Shown piece by piece: positions 17,136-25,760 of a stretch of 64,000 nt of DNA; positions within the stretch are counted from its first letter, which is position 1, and the number at the start of each line of letters is the position of its first letter. Source of the stretch: Streptomyces sp. NBC_01304 (GTDB lineage: Bacteria > Actinomycetota > Actinomycetes > Streptomycetales > Streptomycetaceae); NCBI RefSeq assembly GCF_035975855.1, contig NZ_CP109055.1:3410001-3474000 (forward strand), in the 5' to 3' direction. A program made the position numbers and the translations under genes. The notes under the pieces are model-generated. The model had not been told where the DNA came from. It did not search any database and saw only the letters and a list, made by a program, of their open reading frames with translations.

Positions 17136-17165
17136 TTTACGTACGACAGATTCACGTACGACAGA
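17136..17165 (+). repeat. 15-bp tandem repeat upstream of protease paralog 2
   Basis: Two adjacent copies of TTYACGTACGACAGA (17136-17150 and 17151-17165) end 28 bases before the start of the second protease gene. They lie in the promoter region and could be an operator or simply slippage. Confidence 0.7.
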
Positions 17166-17193
17166 CACCGCACTCAACGGGGGTTCCTGCACC

Positions 17194-18387
17194 ATGCGAT
17201 CCATACGTCCTGCCCTGGCAGCGGCCGCACTTGCCGCCGCCCTGGCGCTGACGGCCACCGCCTGTGAATCCGGCGACGACAAGGCCGACGGCAATCCCGG
17301 CGCGACCGCGGACGCCGACCAGGCCGGCGGCGCCGGTGCCGACGACCTCGCCGACCTTGCCGACCTTGCCGACCAGCTGAAGAAGCACGGCATCGACGTC
17401 GACAAGTGGAAGGACGGCGAGTGGAAGAACTGGGACAAGGACAAGTGGCTTCGTGAGGCCAAGGACTTCGTCAACCCGGTGATCGACGGGCTGTGGAAGC
17501 CCGAGCGGATGAAGAAGGCCAAGGACCCGGTCCGGACGATCGACACGAAGGCCGCCACCGACGACGCGGGCGTCAGCGACCCGGAGCCGCAGGCGGTCGA
17601 GGCGGAGGCGGAGAAGCTTCCGTACCACGACAACGCCGCCCCGGTCGGCAAGATCTTCTTCGACACCCCCGAGGGCCCCGCGGTCTGCTCCGGCACCGTC
17701 GTGAAGGACCCCAACAACCCCGGCAAGTCCAACCTCGTCTGGACCGCGGGCCACTGTGTGCACCACGGCGGCAAGGACGGCGGCTGGTACCGCAACATCG
17801 CCTTCGTCCCGGCCTACAACGACCTGGGCAAGACCCGCGAAGAGCAGGCGAACGCCAAGCCCGAGGAGGTCTACCCGTACGGCGAGTACTGGGCCGACTG
17901 GGTCACGACCTCCGGCGAGTGGATCGACGGCACCACGGCGGAGACCTCCGGCGCCTCGTACGAGTACGACTACGCCGTCCTGCACGTGAAGCCGAAGAAC
18001 GGCGGCAAGTCCCTGGAGGAGACCGTCGGCACGGCGCTGCCGGTCGACTTCTCGGCGCCGTCCGCCAAGGAGGTCCCGGCGATGGGCGCTTGGGGCTACC
18101 CGCAGGCCCCGCCCTTCGACGGCGAGCTCATGTACAAGTGCATCGACAAGCCGGTCCGCCTGTCGCTCACGTCGACCGCGCCGACCATGTTCAGCATCGG
18201 CTGCACCATGACCGGCGGCTCCTCCGGCGGCGGTTGGTTCCGTGAGACCTCCGACGGCAAGCTCGCCCTGGTCTCCAACACCTCGATCGGCCCGGCCGGT
18301 TCGGCGGGCTGGCTGGCCGGACCGCAGCTGGGCGAGGGCGCCGAGCGGCTCTACAACTCCATGAGCGAGAAGTTCGGCAACAAGTAG
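17194..18387 (+). CDS. Trypsin-like serine protease, lipoprotein (paralog 2)
   Basis: This 397-residue protein is a close relative of the gene just upstream and keeps its whole architecture: a signal peptide with lipobox LTATAC (Cys24), an acidic linker, the Trp/Lys segment DKWKDGEWKNWDKDKWLREA (identical to its neighbour over 20 residues), and a chymotrypsin-fold protease with His in VWTAGHCV, Asp in YDYAVLHV and Ser in GGSSGGGW. ATG 17194 follows a weak GGGGG ribosome site. Tandem duplication is the simplest origin. Both should act outside the membrane; the target is unknown. Two hairpins follow the gene. Confidence 0.88.
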   Translation: MRSIRPALAAAALAAALALTATACESGDDKADGNPGATADADQAGGAGADDLADLADLADQLKKHGIDVDKWKDGEWKNWDKDKWLREAKDFVNPVIDGLWKPERMKKAKDPVRTIDTKAATDDAGVSDPEPQAVEAEAEKLPYHDNAAPVGKIFFDTPEGPAVCSGTVVKDPNNPGKSNLVWTAGHCVHHGGKDGGWYRNIAFVPAYNDLGKTREEQANAKPEEVYPYGEYWADWVTTSGEWIDGTTAETSGASYEYDYAVLHVKPKNGGKSLEETVGTALPVDFSAPSAKEVPAMGAWGYPQAPPFDGELMYKCIDKPVRLSLTSTAPTMFSIGCTMTGGSSGGGWFRETSDGKLALVSNTSIGPAGSAGWLAGPQLGEGAERLYNSMSEKFGNK

Positions 18388-18404
18388 CGAACAGGCGTCA
18401 GTTC

Positions 18405-18433
18405 GTACGTCGCCGCCGTACGCGGCGACGTAC
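18405..18433 (+). terminator. Hairpin just after protease paralog 2
   Basis: A perfect 12-bp stem (18405-18416 with 18422-18433) and a 5-base loop lie 17 bases after the stop codon. It is the first of two hairpins between convergent genes. Confidence 0.65.
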
Positions 18434-18458
18434 ACCTGACGGCACGGCATCAGCATCA

Positions 18459-18494
18459 CGAAGGCCCGCTCCCCCAAAGGGAAGCGGGCCTTCG
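18459..18494. terminator. Bidirectional terminator between protease 2 and hflX
   Basis: A perfect 12-bp stem (18459-18470 with 18483-18494) encloses a 12-base loop that can pair further. It lies between convergent genes and can serve both strands. Confidence 0.8.
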
Positions 18495-18504
18495 TCGCTT
18501 GCCA

Positions 18505-18551
18505 CCGAAGCGGCTCAGTGCTTCACAGGAAGCCGAAACGGCTCAGTGCTT
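18505..18551. repeat. Direct repeat of the hflX 3' end
   Basis: A 19-base sequence spanning the last codons and stop of hflX (18533-18551) is repeated with one mismatch 28 bases downstream of it (18505-18523). Confidence 0.8.
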
Positions 18552-20063
18552 GGCAGGAACGTGCTTGGCGAGCTCCGCCGCCAGCTCCTCGTGCACCCTG
18601 GCCTTGAGCAGCGTGCCCTCCTCGGTGTGCTCCTCGGAGATCACATCGCCCTCGGTGTGCGCACGCGCGATCAGCCCGCCCTGTGTGTAGGGCACCAGGG
18701 CCTCGATCTCGATGCTGGGCCTGGGCAGTTCGGTGTCGATCAGCGCGAGCAGCTCGTCGATGCCCTCGCCGGTCCGGGCCGACACGGCGATCGCGTGCTT
18801 CTCGATGCGCAGCAGCCGCTGCAGCACCAACGGGTCGGCCGCATCCGCCTTGTTGATCACCACGATCTCCGGTACGTCGGTCGCGCCGACGTCCCGGATG
18901 ACCTCGCGCACGGCGGCCAGCTGCTCCTCCGGCACCGGGTGCGAGCCGTCCACCACGTGCAGGATCAGGTCGGACTCGCCGACCTCCTCCATGGTGGAGC
19001 GGAACGCCTCGACGAGGTGGTGCGGCAGGTGACGTACGAAACCGACCGTGTCGGCCAGCGTGTACAGCCGCCCGCTCGGCGTCTCGGCCCGGCGCACGGT
19101 CGGGTCGAGGGTCGCGAACAGCGAGTTCTCGACCAGCACGCCCGCGCCCGTAAGACGGTTGAGCAGGGACGACTTGCCGGCGTTGGTGTAGCCCGCGATG
19201 GCGACCGAAGGCACCTTGTTGCGCTTGCGCTCCTGGCGCTTGATCTCGCGGCCGGTCTTCATCTCCGCGATCTCCCGGCGCATCTTCGCCATCTTCTCGC
19301 GAATGCGACGCCGGTCCGTCTCGATCTTGGTCTCACCGGGACCACGGGTGGCCATGCCGCCGCCCGAGGAGCCGGAGCCACCGCCGCCCATCTGCCGCGA
19401 CAGCGACTGACCCCAGCCACGCAGGCGCGGCAGCATGTACTGCATCTGCGCGAGCGCGACCTGCGCCTTGCCCTCACGGGACTTGGCGTGCTGGGCGAAG
19501 ATGTCGAGGATCAAGGCGGTCCGGTCGACCACCTTGACCTTGACGACGTCCTCTAGCGCGATGAGCTGGCCGGGGCTGAGCTCACCGTCACACACGACGG
19601 TGTCGGCACCGGACTCCACGACGATGTCGCGCAGCTCCCGCGCCTTGCCCGAGCCGATGAAGGTGGCCGGGTCCGGCTTGTCACGGCGCTGCATGACGCC
19701 GTCGAGGACGAGCGCACCCGCGGTCTCCGCGAGGGCGGCGAGCTCCGCGAGGGAGTTCTCCGCGTCGCGGACGGTGCCCGACGTCCACACGCCGACGAGG
19801 ACCACGCGCTCCAGGCGGAGCTGGCGGTACTCGACCTCGGTGACGTCCTCGAGCTCGGTGGAGAGACCGGCCACGCGGCGCAGGGCCGCACGCTCGGAAC
19901 GGTCGTACTGATCACCGTCCCGCTCGGAGTCGATCTCGTGGCTCCAGGCGACGTCCTCTTCCATCAGGGCATCGGCCCGAAGCCCTTCGGGGAGGTTCGT
20001 CGCGGAACTAGTGGCTTCCTGCTGGTCCTGCGCGTCCTGGGAAGGGGAAGAAGAGGGGGTCAA
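18543..20063 (-). CDS. hflX: GTPase HflX
   Basis: HflX is a ribosome-associated GTPase that splits or rescues stalled 70S ribosomes under stress. The 506-residue protein has the HflX N-terminal domain (DPATFIGSGKARELRD, ELSPGQLIALED), a Gly/Ser linker with MGGGGSGSSGGG, the coiled region GPGETKIETDRRRIREKM, and the GTPase motifs GYTNAGKSSLLN, DTVGFVRHLPHHLVEAF and VINKADAAD. The TTG start at 20063 has AAAGGA seven bases ahead, which supports this unusual start codon. About 50 N-terminal residues are unconserved. It is transcribed on the minus strand downstream of the M1 peptidase gene. Confidence 0.95.
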   Translation of the reverse strand: MTPSSSPSQDAQDQQEATSSATNLPEGLRADALMEEDVAWSHEIDSERDGDQYDRSERAALRRVAGLSTELEDVTEVEYRQLRLERVVLVGVWTSGTVRDAENSLAELAALAETAGALVLDGVMQRRDKPDPATFIGSGKARELRDIVVESGADTVVCDGELSPGQLIALEDVVKVKVVDRTALILDIFAQHAKSREGKAQVALAQMQYMLPRLRGWGQSLSRQMGGGGSGSSGGGMATRGPGETKIETDRRRIREKMAKMRREIAEMKTGREIKRQERKRNKVPSVAIAGYTNAGKSSLLNRLTGAGVLVENSLFATLDPTVRRAETPSGRLYTLADTVGFVRHLPHHLVEAFRSTMEEVGESDLILHVVDGSHPVPEEQLAAVREVIRDVGATDVPEIVVINKADAADPLVLQRLLRIEKHAIAVSARTGEGIDELLALIDTELPRPSIEIEALVPYTQGGLIARAHTEGDVISEEHTEEGTLLKARVHEELAAELAKHVPAKH

Positions 20064-20356
20064 GTGGATCCTTTACGTCGATGGGTGGGCGGCCGCTCCG
20101 TCAGGGGGGCCGTCATGGGGGTCAACGCGCACCTGGCCCGGGAGATTCCCCGGCCGGCAGCGGCGCCGACCCGTCGATGGTCGCACGGCACGGCTCGTCT
20201 CGTCACCTGACTTATGCCTAGGGGCGTCAGGGGTCACCCGACTTGCGCCCCGGGGACTGCCCGCCCCGGCGCCCCGGGAGCCGCAGCCCCCGGGGTGCCG
20301 GGGCTCAGACCCACAACCAGACCTCGACTCGGACTCGACTCGGGCTCGACTCGGAC

Positions 20357-21817
20357 TCAGCGCCCGAGGGTCCCCGTCCTCGGCTCGTCCGAGCGCCACT
20401 GCGGGTGGCCGGGCATCCGCGGCGTCTTCAGGTCGTACAGCCAGCCCTGGAAGAACCGGTCCAGATCCCGCCCGGAGACCCGCTCCGCGAGCCTCGTGAA
20501 GTCGGCGGTCGAGGCGGCCTTGTCGGCGTACGTACGCAGCCACTCACGCTCGAGCCGGTCGAAGGCGCTCCGGCCGATCTCCTGGCGCAGGGCGTAAAGG
20601 ACCAGCGCACTGCCGTCGTAGACGACCGGCCGGAACAGGCTGATCTTCTCCCCCGGCGCCGGCGCCTTCGGTGCCGCCGGCGGGCCGCCCGCCGCCCGCC
20701 AGTTGTCCGACTCGCGGTAGGCGTCCATCATCCGCAGCTCGATGGGCTGGTCCGCCTTCTCCTGTGCGAAGAGCGCCTCGTACCAGGTGGCGTGCCCCTC
20801 GTTGAGCCACAGGTCGGACCAGGTGCGAGGGCTGACGCTGTTGCCGAACCACTGGTGCGCCAGCTCATGCACCATGATCGATTCGACGTACCACTCGGGG
20901 AATTCGGGCCGGGTGAACAGCGACCGCTCGAAGAGCGACAGCGTCTGCGTCTCCAGCTCGAAGCCGGTCTCGGCGTCGGCGACGAGAAGTCCGTACGCCT
21001 CGAAGGGATAGCGCCCGACCTTCTTCTCCATCCAGGCCAGCTGCCCCGGCGTCTTGCGCAGCCAGCGCTCGAGGGTCACCCGGTCCTTGACCGGCACCAC
21101 GTCGCGCATCGGCAGTCCGTGCGGGCCCTTGCGGGGCACCACGGTCGACTTGCCGATGGAGACCTGGGCGAGCTCGGTCGCCATGGGGTGCGTGGTGCGG
21201 TACGTCCACGTGGTGTCCCGCGCGCCGCGCATGTGCCCGGCCGGCAGCCCGTTGGCCACGGCCGTCAGGTGCTTGGGTGCCGTGACGCGGAAGGTGAAGC
21301 GGGCCTTGTCCGCGGGGTGGTCGTTGCAGGGGAAGACCCGGTGGGCGGCGTCGGCCTGGTTGGCCATGGCGAGACCGTCGCCGGTGCGGACCCAGCCGCC
21401 CTCGTGCTGCCCCGTGGCCGGGTCGCTGGTGTGCCGCACGGTGAGCCGCATCCGGCTGCCCGGCGCGACGGCCTTCTTGGGCGTGACGACGAGGTCCTCG
21501 CCCGTGCTGACGAACTCGGCCGGGGTGCCGTTGAGGCTGACCGAACGGACCTTGCCGCGGGCGAAGTCGAGGTTGATCCGCTCCAGGCGGGCCGTCGACC
21601 GGGCGTCGATCTTGGTGACGGTGTCGAGCGGCTTGCTGTTGTCGCCGCGGTAGGTGAAGTGGATGTCGTACGCCGCCACGTCGTACCCCGGGTTGCCGAG
21701 GTGCGGGAAGAGCGGGTCGCCGATGCCTAGGGGCGCCGGCGAAGGCAGTGTCGCGGCGATGAGGGTGGCGGAGGCGGCGGCGAGGAGCGCGGCCCTGATC
21801 CGGGGCGAGAGCAACAT
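20357..21817 (-). CDS. Secreted M1-family metallopeptidase
   Basis: This is a zinc aminopeptidase-like protein of family M1, 486 residues, with an N-terminal signal sequence (RIRAALLAAASATLIAATLP) and so probably exported. The zinc site HELAHQWFGN with the third ligand in LWLNEGHATW is intact. The substrate-binding GAMEN motif is replaced by GFELETQT, as in a subset of actinobacterial M1 enzymes. It lacks the long C-terminal helical domain of cytosolic aminopeptidase N, which is normal for the short secreted group. ATG 21817 is the only plausible start. The 293 bp before hflX contain only simple GACTCG-type repeats. Confidence 0.9.
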   Translation of the reverse strand: MLLSPRIRAALLAAASATLIAATLPSPAPLGIGDPLFPHLGNPGYDVAAYDIHFTYRGDNSKPLDTVTKIDARSTARLERINLDFARGKVRSVSLNGTPAEFVSTGEDLVVTPKKAVAPGSRMRLTVRHTSDPATGQHEGGWVRTGDGLAMANQADAAHRVFPCNDHPADKARFTFRVTAPKHLTAVANGLPAGHMRGARDTTWTYRTTHPMATELAQVSIGKSTVVPRKGPHGLPMRDVVPVKDRVTLERWLRKTPGQLAWMEKKVGRYPFEAYGLLVADAETGFELETQTLSLFERSLFTRPEFPEWYVESIMVHELAHQWFGNSVSPRTWSDLWLNEGHATWYEALFAQEKADQPIELRMMDAYRESDNWRAAGGPPAAPKAPAPGEKISLFRPVVYDGSALVLYALRQEIGRSAFDRLEREWLRTYADKAASTADFTRLAERVSGRDLDRFFQGWLYDLKTPRMPGHPQWRSDEPRTGTLGR

Positions 21818-21928
21818 GAGCCACCGCTATCAGCGCGCGCCCCGCCGACGGCGACGGCGCGCGCCCGACCCACCCGAATGAGCGCTTCCGCGTGACCTGA
21901 CGCCGGGATTCGTGACCCGGCGCCCGGA

Positions 21929-24031
21929 CTACTGCGTGGCCGCGGCCGAATGCTGCGGCCGACTCACGTCATACACCCCGGCCACCTTGCGCATCGCCCG
22001 CATCAGCGTGTGCAGCCCCCCGGAGTCCGGGAGTTGGAGCGTGTACGTATGCCGTACGCGACCCTCGGTGGGCGGCTCCACCGTCGCCGAGACGATGGCG
22101 GCGCCCTCCATGGCGATGGCCTCGGTCAGGTCGGCGAGCAGATGCGGCCGCCCGAACGACTCGGCGATCAGGGTCACCCGGCACTCGGCGGTCTCTTCCT
22201 GGTCGGCCCAGCGCACCCCCAGGGCGGGCCGTCCCGCGGTCGCCATGCGCTCGACCGCCGGACACTCCAGGCGGTGCACGGTGACCACGCCGCCGCGTAC
22301 CGCGAAGCCCGTCACCTCGTCCGGCGGCACCGGCGTACAGCACCCGGCGAGGCGCACGGTGGCCCCTTCCAGGTCCACCACGACGTTCGCCGCGCCCGGC
22401 CGTACGGTCGCCACGGTCAGTTGCGGCCGGGGTGCGTCCGCCTCTTCGGCCTCTTCGGGATGGGCCGCGAACCAGCGGCCGATGGCGATCCGCGCGGCCG
22501 GCGTCTTCGCGTGGTCCAGCCAGTCGGGCGCGGGCCCCGACCCGGTCTCCAGCGGGGCGAGCAGCACATGCACGGTGTCCCCGTCGCGCAGCACCGTACT
22601 GAGCGTCGCCAGCCGGCCGTTGACCCGCGCCCCGATACAGGCGTGCGCGTCCTCGCCGTACTGCGCATAGGCCGCGTCCACACAACTCGCCCCGGCGGGC
22701 AGCCCGAGCGTGCCGCCGTCCGTGCGGTACACGGTGATCTCGCGGTCCTGCGAGAGCTCCTCGCGCAGCGAGCTCCAGAAGGTGTCGGAGTCGGGTGTGG
22801 CCCGCTGCCAGTCGAGGAGGCGGGAGAGCCAGCCGGGCCGGGTGGGGTCGGCGCGCTCGCCGTCCACGGGCTCCTCGGAACCGGAGTCATAAGGATTGCC
22901 GAGAGCCACGACGCCCGCCTCGGCGACCTTGTGCATCTGGTGCGTACGGATGAGGACTTCGGCGACTTCGCCGTCCTGGCGGGCGACCGCGGTGTGCAGC
23001 GATTGGTACAGGTTGAACTTGGGCGCCGCGATGAAGTCCTTGAACTCCGAGATGACCGGCGTGAAGCAGGTGTGCAACTCCCCCAGTACGCCGTAGCAGT
23101 CGGCGTCCTCGCCGACCAGGACGAGGAGGCGTCCGAAGTCGGCCCCGCGCAGCCGGCCGCGCTTGATCCCGGCACGGTGCACGGACACGAAGTGCCGTGG
23201 CCTGATGTGGACTTCGGCCGCGATTCCGGCCTCGCGGAACACCGCCCGGAAGTCCTCGGCGATGTCGGCGAGCGGGTTGGACCCCAGCGCGTTCTCCGCG
23301 ACCAGGGCGCGGGTCGTCTCGTACTCCTCGCGGTGCAGGATGGCGAAGACGAGGTCTTCCAGCTCGGTCTTCAGGGCCTGCACGCCGAGCCGTTCGGCCA
23401 GCGGAATCAGCACGTCCCGGGTGACCTTGGCGATGCGCGCCTGTTTCTCGGGGCGCATCACGCCGAGGGTGCGCATGTTGTGCAGCCGGTCGGCGAGTTT
23501 GATCGACATCACGCGTACGTCGTTGCCCGTGGCCACGAGCATCTTGCGGAAGGTCTCGGGTTCGGCCGCCGCGCCGTAGTCGACCTTCTCCAGCTTGGTC
23601 ACGCCGTCGACGAGGTAACAGACCTCCTCGCCGAACTCCTCACGTACCTGATCCAGCGTCACCTCGGTGTCCTCGACGGTGTCGTGGAGCAGCGAGGCGG
23701 TCAACGTCGTGGTCTCCGCGCCCAGTTCGGCGAGGATCAGCGTCACGGCGAGGGGGTGCGTGATGTACGGCTCACCGCTCTTGCGCATCTGTCCGCGGTG
23801 CGAGGACTCGGCGAGGACGTACGCCCGCCGCAGCGCCTCCATGTCCGCGTCCGGGTAGTGCGCACGGTGGACCTCGACCATGTGGCCGATCGCGTCCGGC
23901 AGCCGGTCCCGCGAGGCGGAACCGAGCAGCGCGGCCCGGCCGAGCCGGCGCAGATCGAGCCGGGGGCGACCGCGCTTGCGGTGCGCACCGGACGACGGCC
24001 CCATCAGGGGGTTGCTCGCCTCTGCACTCAT
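21929..24031 (-). CDS. rshA: RelA/SpoT homolog RshA
   Basis: Members of this family make or break (p)ppGpp. The roughly 700-residue protein has an intact hydrolase HD domain (HPLAVTLILAELGAETTT, LLHDTVEDTEVT, IKLADRLHNMRTL), then a synthetase-like domain, a TGS domain and a C-terminal ACT domain. The synthetase part departs from the RelA consensus at several places: RPRHF for RPKHY, DFGRLLVLV for DLVGIRVLV, SEFKDFIAAPK for GRFKDYIAMPK, EVLIRT for EVQIRT, and loss of the AAHW-like element. It is therefore likely hydrolase-dominant. ATG 24031 has GGAGG five bases ahead; an in-frame GTG lies at 24037. It sits between the M1 peptidase gene and dapF. Confidence 0.93.
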   Translation of the reverse strand: MSAEASNPLMGPSSGAHRKRGRPRLDLRRLGRAALLGSASRDRLPDAIGHMVEVHRAHYPDADMEALRRAYVLAESSHRGQMRKSGEPYITHPLAVTLILAELGAETTTLTASLLHDTVEDTEVTLDQVREEFGEEVCYLVDGVTKLEKVDYGAAAEPETFRKMLVATGNDVRVMSIKLADRLHNMRTLGVMRPEKQARIAKVTRDVLIPLAERLGVQALKTELEDLVFAILHREEYETTRALVAENALGSNPLADIAEDFRAVFREAGIAAEVHIRPRHFVSVHRAGIKRGRLRGADFGRLLVLVGEDADCYGVLGELHTCFTPVISEFKDFIAAPKFNLYQSLHTAVARQDGEVAEVLIRTHQMHKVAEAGVVALGNPYDSGSEEPVDGERADPTRPGWLSRLLDWQRATPDSDTFWSSLREELSQDREITVYRTDGGTLGLPAGASCVDAAYAQYGEDAHACIGARVNGRLATLSTVLRDGDTVHVLLAPLETGSGPAPDWLDHAKTPAARIAIGRWFAAHPEEAEEADAPRPQLTVATVRPGAANVVVDLEGATVRLAGCCTPVPPDEVTGFAVRGGVVTVHRLECPAVERMATAGRPALGVRWADQEETAECRVTLIAESFGRPHLLADLTEAIAMEGAAIVSATVEPPTEGRVRHTYTLQLPDSGGLHTLMRAMRKVAGVYDVSRPQHSAAATQ

Positions 24032-24197
24032 GGGCACCTCCGGCAGTGTCGACCGGCGGCTGGAGGACGACGTCGCGACTTGTCGATGACAAGCAACGAG
24101 CGCCCGTCCGGGCCGGTGCTTGATGCTACCGACCCCATCACGCGGTGCTCACCGGCTCTCGCCCAGCGTGAAACGGATCACCCATTCGAGCGAAGGT

Positions 24198-25091
24198 TCA
24201 GGGGATTACGGTTTCGAGCCACTCGGCGGTGATCTCGCCCTCGGCGACGATCACCGCGGGGCCCGTCATCTCGATCGTGCCGTCCGGATTTTCGGTGATC
24301 ACCAGGCGTCCGCCGGGCAGGTCCACGGTGTACGTCACCGGGGCGCCGGTGACCGCGGGGTCGGCGCCGTCCCGGCGGGCCGCGGCGACGGCGACCGCGC
24401 AGGCCCCGGTGCCGCAGGAGCGGGTCTCGCCGGAGCCGCGCTCGTGCACGCGCATCGCGACGTGGCGCTCGCCGCGGTCGACCACGAACTCGACGTTCAC
24501 CCCGGCCGGATAGACCGAGGCGGGGCTGACGGGGGGTGCCGTGTACAGGTTCCCGGCGTGGTCCAGGTCGTCGACGAAGGCGACCGCGTGCGGGTTGCCC
24601 ATGTCCACGTTGAGCGCGGGCCAGCTGCGCTCGCCCACGGTGACGGTGGCCTGCTCGGCGGGGAGCAGGGCCCTGCCCATGGAGACCGTCACGTCTCCCG
24701 CGGCGGAGCCGCTGATCGACTCGGTCTTCGCGAGGTGGACGCGCTTGATGCCGCCGCGGGTGGCGACCGCCAGGTCACCGGCCTCGACGTGTCCGGCGCG
24801 CTGGAGGTAGCGGGCGAAGACCCGCACGCCGTTGCCGCACATCTCGGCGATCGAGCCGTCCGCGTTCCGGTAGTCCATGAACCACTCGGCCTCGCCGGCC
24901 ATCGCCTTGGCCTCGGGGTGCGCGGCGGACCGTACGACGTGCAGCAGACCGTCGCCCCCGATGCCGGCCCGGCGGTCGCACAGGGCGGCCACCGCGGCGG
25001 CGGGCAGCTCGATGGCATTGTCCGGGTCGGGCACGATCACGAAGTCGTTCTCGGTGCCATGGCCCTTGAGGAAGGCGATCCGCGTGCTCAT
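24198..25091 (-). CDS. dapF: Diaminopimelate epimerase
   Basis: DapF converts LL- to meso-diaminopimelate for lysine and peptidoglycan synthesis; Streptomyces walls use LL-DAP, so here it serves chiefly lysine supply. The 297-residue protein begins MSTRIAFLKGHGTENDFVIV and contains both catalytic cysteines, in SIAEMCGNGVRVFARY and in TRSCGTGACAVAVAA. ATG 25091 fits the family start. It lies in a minus-strand run with miaA, a small membrane protein gene and rshA. Confidence 0.96.
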   Translation of the reverse strand: MSTRIAFLKGHGTENDFVIVPDPDNAIELPAAAVAALCDRRAGIGGDGLLHVVRSAAHPEAKAMAGEAEWFMDYRNADGSIAEMCGNGVRVFARYLQRAGHVEAGDLAVATRGGIKRVHLAKTESISGSAAGDVTVSMGRALLPAEQATVTVGERSWPALNVDMGNPHAVAFVDDLDHAGNLYTAPPVSPASVYPAGVNVEFVVDRGERHVAMRVHERGSGETRSCGTGACAVAVAAARRDGADPAVTGAPVTYTVDLPGGRLVITENPDGTIEMTGPAVIVAEGEITAEWLETVIP

Positions 25092-25154
25092 TCCTCGATC
25101 GTACGGGGTGCGTACGACAGTCTCGTAAGCAGCCTTCGCACGGCCCTCGTACGG

Positions 25155-25652
25155 TCAGCGCAGCCGGGCCACGCGCCACACCGCGAGCACGGCGAGGGCG
25201 ATGACGACCACGGCGTACCCGGCCACGACCCGCCAGTCGGGACGGCGGTCGGAGCCGCGTGAGGGGATGCCGGGCCAGGTGTAGCCGACGCGGCGGGCGG
25301 CCATCATGGCCCACCCGGCGGCGCAGCAGCTGAGCAGCAGGCCGAGCATGGCCACGACCGCGCCGCCGTCGCCGAACTCGAAGGCGAGGGGGAAAGCGAA
25401 CATCAGGGAGCCCATGGCGGCGAGCACCACGATCGGGGCGATCTGCCAGATCCGCAGACGGCGCTGCGGACGCAGCTCGACCTCGACCTCCTGGCCGGCG
25501 TCGGCCGCGGCCTGCTCGGCCTCGTCCGGGCCGTCTGCCACGACACCACCTGGAACGACACCGCCCGGAACGGCGGCGTCCGGTGTCGGCTCAGGACCGT
25601 CGGAACTGAGTCCCTGATCCTCGTGTGCGGTGTCGCGAGGGCCGGCCTCCAT
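25155..25652 (-). CDS. Small membrane protein, unknown function
   Basis: I do not recognise a family. The 165-residue protein has an acidic, disordered N-terminal half containing the repeat PGGVVPGGVV, a short basic stretch (RPQRRLRIWQ), and three hydrophobic segments (IAPIVVLAAMGSLMFAFPLAF, VVAMLGLLLSCCAAGWAM and VVAGYAVVVIALAVLAVW) that should cross the membrane. ATG 25652 is chosen because GGGAGG lies ahead; GTG 25658 or the frame opening at 25688 are alternatives. It sits between miaA and dapF in the same direction, a position that looks conserved in Streptomyces. Confidence 0.75.
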   Translation of the reverse strand: MEAGPRDTAHEDQGLSSDGPEPTPDAAVPGGVVPGGVVADGPDEAEQAAADAGQEVEVELRPQRRLRIWQIAPIVVLAAMGSLMFAFPLAFEFGDGGAVVAMLGLLLSCCAAGWAMMAARRVGYTWPGIPSRGSDRRPDWRVVAGYAVVVIALAVLAVWRVARLR

Positions 25653-25760
25653 CGCCACGCGCCCTCCCAACTCGGCTTCCACTGGCACGATCGAAGCTCG
25701 ATGATGGCACGCCCTCAGGAGCCGGGATGACCGGCGGAGCGTCCCGATGCCATCACGTGA

